NCBI GenBank assembly: GCA_025360065.1
Contig: JANYCX010000069.1
Span: 1-48,694, forward strand
DNA: 48,694 bases
DNA from: Acetobacteraceae bacterium
Lineage (GTDB): Bacteria; Pseudomonadota; Alphaproteobacteria; Acetobacterales; Acetobacteraceae
Direction: 5' to 3'
Under the pieces are notes generated by a model. The model did no database searches. It was not told where the DNA came from and worked only from the letters and a program-made list of their open reading frames with translations. Shown in pieces: positions 43,701 to 48,694 of this stretch. The first letter of the stretch is position 1. Each line of letters starts with the position of its first letter. The position numbers and the translations under genes were made by a program.

Positions 43701-44516
43701 GTTTTCGGCGATAGCGTGAAACTGCGGCAAATAGTATGCCAACAGCTTGGCCTGGCGCCGTACGCTGCGTGGCAGCGGCTGGAATTCCTCGAAATACGGC
43801 CCCGGCCTGGCATTGGCGCGCTGGGTGGCGAACACGCCGGTTTCGGCTTCCGACGGCATCGGATGCACAGTGAGAACGTTGCGCACCCGCCGATAATGCA
43901 GCAGCGGATTTTCATCGGTCGCGCCATCGAGGTAGCGGCGCTGATAATAGCCCGTATCGAAGCCGGCAGACGGATTGCGCCCCTCGCGATAGCCCCACAG
44001 CAAAAAATGCTCGAACGGATCGACGCCGGCAGCCGAGATATCGGGGTAGGTGGCGAGATAATAGACCGGATCAAACTCCGGCAACGGGCTGGTCGTGCCA
44101 CTGAAACGTAGTTCCAGGAAGTGTCGCAACAAGGTCTCGCCCGGATCGGCCTGGTGCAGGGTTCGATACCAGCAAAGATCAAAAAATGGCGCGGGTGCCC
44201 GGCCCCCCGCCTCACCAAAGCGAATATAATGCAGCAACGGATTGACCCCGCTGCGTTGCACGTCGGGATTTTCGCGTAAATACCAATCGGTGACGAAATA
44301 GGGGTTGGGCCGGCGGCCCTCCTTTATGCCATGCAGGCAGAAATGGGTCATCGGATCGTGCCCGACCAGGTCCCGATAGGTGGCGTGATACCATTCGGCA
44401 TCGAACAGACCGCTGGCTTCCATCGCAATGCGGTCGGCATCGTTGTGGATGCCAAAGCCATCAGCGACCGACCAGCCATCGCCGCCATGCAGGCCGCGTG
44501 TCGGCATTTCGTTCAC
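40779..44516 (-). CDS. Giant multi-domain glycosyltransferase (repeats + WbsX/GH99-like + GT4 + GT2)
   Basis: The single 1245-residue product contains four parts. Residues about 38-210 hold five repeats of roughly 37 residues with the pattern F-D-x2-W/Y-Y...G...P...HY/F...G..E-G-R-x-P. Residues about 257-600 form a WbsX/GH99-like TIM-barrel domain ([55 protein letters not shown]). Residues about 608-965 form a GT4-type GT-B domain ([34 protein letters not shown]). Residues about 970-1240 form a GT2 domain ([33 protein letters not shown]). Proteins of this kind assemble O-antigen, capsule or glycoprotein glycans, with several sugar-adding activities on one chain. No signal peptide or TM is seen, so it is cytoplasmic. 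No other polysaccharide-export genes are adjacent. Confidence 0.88.
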   Translation of the reverse strand: [1245 protein letters not shown]

Positions 44517-44744
44517 GAAACGCTACCCCGGATTTGGTTCATCTGCTGTCCCTGTTGCCTGCGATCGCAACCATTCCGGCACACTAGGCAAAGCAACGGC
44601 TGGGTAAATTCAAAAACGGCGGATCGCGGGGCTTTGACGCAACCGTCACGACATTATCGCTGTCCAAATAACGTTTATTGCCGAGGGCGAGACTCGCACT
44701 GGAGATGGAACGCTGCCACGATGCGTAATCGCTAGGAGAACATC

Positions 44745-45745
44745 ATGGACTATCGCAATCTGGGTCGCAGCGGCCTCAAAGTTTCGCCCCTATGTCTTGG
44801 CGCAATGATGTTCGGCGGACCGACGGACGAGGCGACATCGCGCCGGATTATCGATCACGCCCGCGACCAGGGGGTGAATTTTATTGATACTGCCGACGCC
44901 TATAATGGCGGGCGATCGGAGGAAATCATCGGGCGGGCGATTGCCGGCAACCGCGACTGGTGGGTGCTGGCAACCAAGATCGCCAACCCGACCGAGCCTG
45001 GCCCGAACGGACGCGGCCTATCGCGGCGCTACATGATCGGGGCCGTCGAGCGCAGCCTGACGCGCCTCGGCATTGCGACCATCGACGTGCTTTATCTGCA
45101 CAAGGAAGACCACGCGACCCCGATCTCGGAAGTGGTCCACGGCTTGGCCGACCTGATCCGCGCCGGCAAACTGCGGCATTTCGGCCTGTCCAACCATCGC
45201 GCCTGGCGCATCGCCGAGTTCTGCCGGCTGTGCGACGAGGCCGGGATCGACCGCCCGGTGGTGAGCCAGCCGCTCTATAACGCGCTCAACCGGATGATCG
45301 AGGTCGAGCATTTGCCGGCCTGCGCGCATTTCGGCCTGGGGGTGTTTCCCTATTCCCCGCTGGCGCGCGGGGTGCTGACCGGCAAATACCGGCCTGATAT
45401 GCCGCCGCAGGAGGGTACCCGCGCCGGGCGCCAGGACAAAAGGATGATCGAAACCGAGTGGCGGGCGGAAAGCCTGACCATCGCGGCCAGGATCGCCGAA
45501 CATGCCGCCGCGCGGGGAGTTACCCCGAGCCAGTTCGCTATGGCCTGGGTGCTCAACAATCCACTCGTCACCGGCACGATAGCCGGGCCGCGCACCGAGG
45601 CGCAGTGGGGGGACTATGTCGCGAGCTTGAACGTGAAGCTGACCGCCGAGGATGAGGCGCTGGTGATCGTCTCGTGGTGCCGGGCCATCCATCAACGCCG
45701 GGCTATAACGACCCCGCTTATCCGATCGAGGGCCGGCCGGTTTAA
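44745..45745 (+). pseudogene. Aldo/keto reductase with a one-base frameshift near the 3' end
   Basis: The first 307 codons encode a normal AKR of the YajO/YhdN-like type: NLGRSGLKVSPLCLGAMMFG, catalytic D48, Y53, K78 and H119, GLSNH, and the YSPLARGVLTGKY segment. After the Val codon at 45663-45665 the frame loses one base. Adding a G there (GTGAT to GTGGAT) restores a family-typical ending of 26 residues (DRLVVPGHPSTPGYND... IEGRPV) and a TAA at 45743-45745, for a 333-residue protein. As sequenced, translation instead runs to 45887 with an Arg-rich tail antisense to secB. It may be a real recent mutation or a sequencing error. AGGAGA precedes the ATG. A near-palindromic CAAATAACGTTTATTG at 44665-44680 lies in the promoter region and could bind a regulator. 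Confidence 0.82.
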
Positions 45746-45783
45746 GCGCCCCCACCCGTCAGAACGGGCAAGGGTGAACGCAA

Positions 45784-46287
45784 TCAGGCGCTGGCAACAG
45801 GCGCGTCGGCGGCGCGGCGCGATTGCCACAGCGCCAGGAAGTCGATCGGCTGCATCAGCACTGGCGGGAAGCCGCCGTCGCGGGTGACGTCGGACAGGAT
45901 GTTGCGAGCGAACGGAAACAGCAAACGTGGGCATTCAACAAGCAGGATCGGTTCAATCGTTTCGGCGGGGATGCCGGCCAAGGTGAACACGCCGGCATAA
46001 GCGAGTTCGACCACGAATACCTTGGCGGCCGGTTCGGCGCCGTTGGTGGGGGCTGATGGGTCAACGGCGTCAGCGCGGATCGACAGCACCACTTCGAACA
46101 CATCTTGGCCGTCAGTGATGCGGCGGGCCTGGACGTCGAGGTTGAGATCGACGCGCGGGGCATTGCGCAAGGTGGTGAAAATCGCCGGGGCGCCGGGAAC
46201 TTCAAAAGACAGGTCTTTAATATATTGGATATTGATGACCAGCGGCGCTGGCGGTGCCGGCTGCGGGGCGGATTGGGTTGCAGACAT
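45784..46287 (-). CDS. secB: Protein-export chaperone SecB
   Basis: This 167-residue tetrameric cytosolic chaperone keeps precursor proteins unfolded and hands them to SecA. Typical SecB wording includes INIQYIKDLSFEVPGAP (N-terminal strand), LNLDVQARR, FVVELAYAGVFTLAGIP, and the SecA-contact region LLVECPRLLFPFARNILSDVTRDGGFPPVLMQPIDF. A good GAGGGAGA ribosome-binding sequence precedes the ATG. It lies downstream of the DUF3576 lipoprotein on the same strand. With the abundant porin upstream, the region is concerned with export to the envelope. Confidence 0.97.
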   Translation of the reverse strand: MSATQSAPQPAPPAPLVINIQYIKDLSFEVPGAPAIFTTLRNAPRVDLNLDVQARRITDGQDVFEVVLSIRADAVDPSAPTNGAEPAAKVFVVELAYAGVFTLAGIPAETIEPILLVECPRLLFPFARNILSDVTRDGGFPPVLMQPIDFLALWQSRRAADAPVASA

Positions 46288-46364
46288 AAACGGTCTCCCT
46301 CAAAATCGTTAAATACGGCGCGCCTCATGGCACATGGTCAGCAGGTCGGCAAAGGGGCAGGGGC

Positions 46365-46922
46365 TTACGAGCCGCCCAGCCCGCGCAATTCGCGCGCCCG
46401 TTCGAGCACTTTGTTTTCCAGTTCGGTCGCCACTGTCGGGTTCACCGCGGCATCGACCCATTGGCCGCCCTGGTTCACCTGCCGGAAGATCGACACTTTC
46501 ACCCCATCGGCGCGCAGCTGGCGGCCAAGGATATAGGCGGTGGCCTTGAAACGTTCGCCCTGGGCCGACGGCGGCTGATACCAATCGGTGATCACCACGC
46601 CGCCAAACGGATCGGCCGAGGTGAGCGGCATGAAAGACAGCGTGTCGAGGGTGCCGCGCCACAAATAGGCGTTCACCCCGAGGCCGGCGCCTCCGGTACC
46701 GGCGCCATCGTTCTGGCCGCTGCTTTTGCCGCCAGTGCCCAGATTAAATAGCGAGCCGTCGCCCTGGTATTTGCCGAGCGCACCTTTGAAGCGCGAGTCG
46801 TTATATTCGTCTTCGCGCACCTGCGTCGATTTCCCGCAGCCAGTGAGCGCCACGGCCATGGCAATTCCGACCATAGCGGCAACACGCACGCCAAGTTTGC
46901 CGGTCGATTGGGGTGCAGCCAT
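46365..46922 (-). CDS. DUF3576 family lipoprotein
   Basis: This 185-residue protein starts with a lipoprotein signal (hydrophobic VAAMVGIAMAVALTGCGKS, lipobox LTGC with C29). It is therefore lipid-anchored, probably to the outer membrane. The conserved body includes VNAYLWRGTLDTLSFMPL, DPFGGVVITDWY and ATAYILGRQLRADGVKVSIFRQ, matching DUF3576, a family found throughout alphaproteobacteria and often located near leuS/lptE. Function is not established; an LPS-assembly or envelope role is inferred from that synteny only. AGGAGA lies eight bases before the ATG. It lies 77 bp before secB. Confidence 0.9.
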   Translation of the reverse strand: MAAPQSTGKLGVRVAAMVGIAMAVALTGCGKSTQVREDEYNDSRFKGALGKYQGDGSLFNLGTGGKSSGQNDGAGTGGAGLGVNAYLWRGTLDTLSFMPLTSADPFGGVVITDWYQPPSAQGERFKATAYILGRQLRADGVKVSIFRQVNQGGQWVDAAVNPTVATELENKVLERARELRGLGGS

Positions 46923-47034
46923 TCAGCGATCTCCTGTGGACGATAATCCGACTGCAATGCGGTCGGCGGGGCTTGGACATCATGGCCTGGGCAGGATGTC
47001 AACTCTAGGGGAGCGGACGCATGGCATCGGAGCG

Positions 47035-47070
47035 AAAAAAAACCGGATCGCAGCGAACTGCGATCCGGCT
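47035..47070 (-). terminator. Intrinsic terminator of the porin gene
   Basis: On the minus strand CCGGATCGCAG (47068-47058), a TTCG tetraloop (47057-47054) and CTGCGATCCGG (47053-47043) form a perfect 11-bp stem. It is followed directly by eight T (47042-47035). It lies about 65 bp after the porin stop codon. This is a textbook rho-independent terminator with a stable UUCG loop. Confidence 0.92.
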
Positions 47071-47102
47071 TCTTCACGATCCAACGATCAGACTTTTCCA
47101 GT

Positions 47103-47122
47103 CCGTGTCCCGTGGGACACGG
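47103..47122. other. Short palindromic hairpin in the porin 3' untranslated region
   Basis: CCGTGTCCC (47103-47111) and GGGACACGG (47114-47122) are perfect 9-bp arms separated by GT. It starts 12 bases after the porin stop and precedes the intrinsic terminator on the minus strand. The two-base gap is too tight for a full 9-bp RNA stem, so about 8 bp with a 4-base loop would form. It may stabilise the transcript. Confidence 0.6.
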
Positions 47123-47134
47123 TCCGGAAAGGGC

Positions 47135-48520
47135 TTACCACTGGAAGTAGTTGGTCAGGATCAGGCCCTGAGCCTTGGTGTTGTTGCCTGCAGTGCCGCG
47201 CGAATTGGTGTAGAAGTTGTAACCGACTTGACGACGGCCACCATATTCGTAGCTGAGCGACAGGGTCGCATTCGGCGCCCAGCCGTAGGACACGGCGGCA
47301 ACCGCGCCGATTTCCTTGCGCTTGCCGAACGTGCCGGCACCCGCGAAGTCTTCGGTGTAAGCGCCCGGCGTGAGGCTCTGCAGGAACGAGGTGCTGAAGC
47401 CCCACGCGCCGGTGACATAAGACGCGCCGACCACGAATGCGGTCGAGTTGCCCTTGCCCTGAGCGACAGGCATCAGGTTGTTCGAGCCGTTCGGGTTGAT
47501 CGCGCCGGTCACGATGTGACCACCGACGGCGAAGCCGCCATAGGTGAGCATCAGGCCAGCGTCAAACGCGAGCGGGTTGCGATAGCCGTATTGTGCCGCA
47601 CCCGAGGTGGTCAGGCCGGTAAGGCCGCCATTCTTGATGGTGGTGCCAGCAGCGACGCCGCCTTCGATGACAACGCCAACCGGGCCCATCGCGCCGGCAT
47701 AACGTGCCGCTGCGGTGAACAGGTTGCGGGTGCGACGAAGGTCGGTCGTGGTGTTGTTGGCAGCCTGGAAGGTGCCAGTGGAGATCGTGGTGGTGCGCGG
47801 GTCACCAGCACCACCCTGGGTGGTCTGCGGATAGGAAACGCCGTTCGAGGACGGCGTGAAGCCAACACCGAAGTCAAAGCCATTCCAACGCGGCGACAGA
47901 TACACCAGCTTGGGGTTGGCATAGGTGCCGGAGTTTTCCGCGAACGGCCAGTTCACCAAGGTCGACGAATGGATCAGGGCACCGAGGTCGCCGTTCCAGG
48001 TTGTGTCGCCGATGCCTTCGAAGGTGCCGGTCATCATCAGGGCAATCGGGTCATCGCTGCCGCCGAAGCGGAACGTGCCCCAGCTGCCGGCGACGAAGCC
48101 AACGGCGCGCTGGTACTTCAGGGTCGCGCCGCCGGTATTGCCCGAAGCGGTCGCGCCACCGTTGTTTTCACGGGTTTCCATGTAAGCGCCGTAGGTCAGG
48201 CCCTGGGCGGTGGTGCCCTGGAAGCCCCAGTAGAGACGCGCGGCTGCACCGATCGCGTACGGGGAGGAATTGCCAACGTTCTTGTCGGCGCTGTCGGACA
48301 GAAAGGCTGCGTCGAAATACAGACGGCCACGGACATAAGCCTGCACGGTGCCGGGTTCGTTACCCGCCGACGGGGCGCTGGACGGGCCATACACGCCATA
48401 AAGGCCCGGAGGGGCGCCGGCGACCAGCGGATTGACGGGGGCGGTGGTCTGGGCAACGGCAGCGCCGGCCAGGCCCACGATCGTCAGGGCGGTGGAAGCC
48501 GCCAAGATGGATTTACGCAT
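47135..48520 (-). CDS. Outer-membrane porin
   Basis: The 461-residue precursor begins MRKSILAASTALTIVGLAGAAVAQ, a classic signal peptide cleaved after AVA. The mature protein is an amphipathic beta-strand barrel rich in Gly, Asn, Thr and Tyr (VQAYVRGRLYFDAAFL, WGTFRFGGSDDP, TLSLSYEYGGRRQVGYNFY). It ends in NYFQW, the aromatic C-terminal residue required by the BAM machinery. It resembles the general trimeric porins of Acetobacteraceae and relatives. A strong GAGGAGA ribosome-binding sequence before the ATG at 48520 and the two-hairpin 3' end suggest high expression. The frame remains open upstream to 48685, but that part is leader sequence. Confidence 0.93.
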   Translation of the reverse strand: MRKSILAASTALTIVGLAGAAVAQTTAPVNPLVAGAPPGLYGVYGPSSAPSAGNEPGTVQAYVRGRLYFDAAFLSDSADKNVGNSSPYAIGAAARLYWGFQGTTAQGLTYGAYMETRENNGGATASGNTGGATLKYQRAVGFVAGSWGTFRFGGSDDPIALMMTGTFEGIGDTTWNGDLGALIHSSTLVNWPFAENSGTYANPKLVYLSPRWNGFDFGVGFTPSSNGVSYPQTTQGGAGDPRTTTISTGTFQAANNTTTDLRRTRNLFTAAARYAGAMGPVGVVIEGGVAAGTTIKNGGLTGLTTSGAAQYGYRNPLAFDAGLMLTYGGFAVGGHIVTGAINPNGSNNLMPVAQGKGNSTAFVVGASYVTGAWGFSTSFLQSLTPGAYTEDFAGAGTFGKRKEIGAVAAVSYGWAPNATLSLSYEYGGRRQVGYNFYTNSRGTAGNNTKAQGLILTNYFQW

Positions 48521-48694
48521 TGTATTCTCCTCATATCGCCGGATTCCCCGGCTGATGTCTTTAGGCCCCGTCCCGTTACCGGGGCAGCCAGACCTGGACA
48601 GAGTAATGCCGCCAGTTTCGCCAACGCGCAATGGTGAACGCGTCTGGTTTATGGCATTTCCGAAACACTGTGGCGTAAATAGCACAGTTCGGGT
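48521..48694 (-). promoter_or_regulatory. Porin leader/upstream region, cut by window edge
   Basis: This region holds the porin ribosome-binding site (GAGGAGA just upstream of 48520). It also holds a short GC-rich hairpin (GCCCCG with CGGGGC, between about 48564 and 48587) that would fall in the 5' leader. The promoter itself may lie here or outside the window; I could not assign -35/-10 boxes with confidence. Confidence 0.4.

Noticed and set aside
45755-45768. Short hairpin (CCCGT/ACGGG) after the reductase as a terminator
   Set aside because: Only five base pairs and no T-tract; too weak to list.
45746-45887. Arg-rich C-terminal tail of the second aldo/keto reductase
   Set aside because: It arises from the frameshift and lies antisense to secB; the shifted frame gives the normal family ending at 45745.
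1-48694. CRISPR array, tRNA, rRNA, insertion sequence or prophage genes
   Set aside because: No regularly spaced repeats, cloverleaf-like sequences, transposase or phage proteins were found on either strand.

Overview
The window is 48.7 kb of G+C-rich chromosome from an alphaproteobacterium. The evidence points to Rhodospirillales/Acetobacterales, most likely an Acetobacteraceae-like organism. This rests on the ChvG/ChvI two-component pair beside ATP-dependent pckA, a hopanoid RND transporter (HpnN), SecB next to a DUF3576 lipoprotein, a MaeB-type malic enzyme, the mutS-glnD pair, and an uncharacterised small protein of a kind I recall from Acetobacteraceae. I see no rRNA, tRNA, CRISPR array, insertion sequence, phage or plasmid genes. 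Most of the window is ordinary housekeeping and envelope chromosome, densely packed, with repeated 4-nt ATGA stop/start overlaps (thrC/M16 peptidase, hpnN/GH42-like, rpe/heparinase, cobW/WD40).

Layout. 1-2201 (minus): thrC followed by an M16 processing peptidase cut by the window edge. 2412-7192 (plus): hpnN coupled to a secreted GH42-like protein. 7201-13273 (minus): mutS-glnD-small periplasmic protein. 13371-17436 (plus): maeB and an N-acyl-D-amino-acid deacylase. 17463-20177: a hybrid histidine kinase diverging from an alpha/beta hydrolase. 20154-23074: a lipid kinase diverging from a metallophosphoesterase/glycosyltransferase pair that looks like the PlcP-Agt phospholipid-to-glycolipid remodelling module. 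A possible degenerate Pho box lies in front of the pair. 23100-26231: a serine beta-lactamase-like hydrolase, a RES/Xre toxin-antitoxin pair and an orphan protein; this is the most accessory-looking part. 26388-31254: pckA, a HugZ-like protein and divergent chvI-chvG. 31315-35109 (plus): rpe-heparinase-like, then GST and a VOC protein. 35099-37859: an OpgH-like glucosyltransferase diverging from a GT4 enzyme. 37888-40726 (plus): COG0523 GTPase, WD40 protein, aldo/keto reductase. 40779-44516 (minus): a 1245-residue multi-domain glycosyltransferase. 44745-45745: an aldo/keto reductase with a one-base frameshift near its 3' end. 45784-48520 (minus): secB, DUF3576 lipoprotein and a large porin with a clear intrinsic terminator.

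The recurring theme is the envelope: hopanoid transport, membrane-lipid remodelling, periplasmic glucan synthesis, glycan glycosyltransferases, porin, a lipoprotein and the ChvG/ChvI envelope/acid sensor. The best candidates for a second look are the lipid-remodelling module, the hpnN-coupled secreted GH42-like protein whose nucleophile I cannot place, the giant glycosyltransferase with five N-terminal repeats, the RES/Xre pair, the frameshifted reductase, and a small dispersed element (TTCTTTGT-N4-AAACAA) found in three intergenic gaps.
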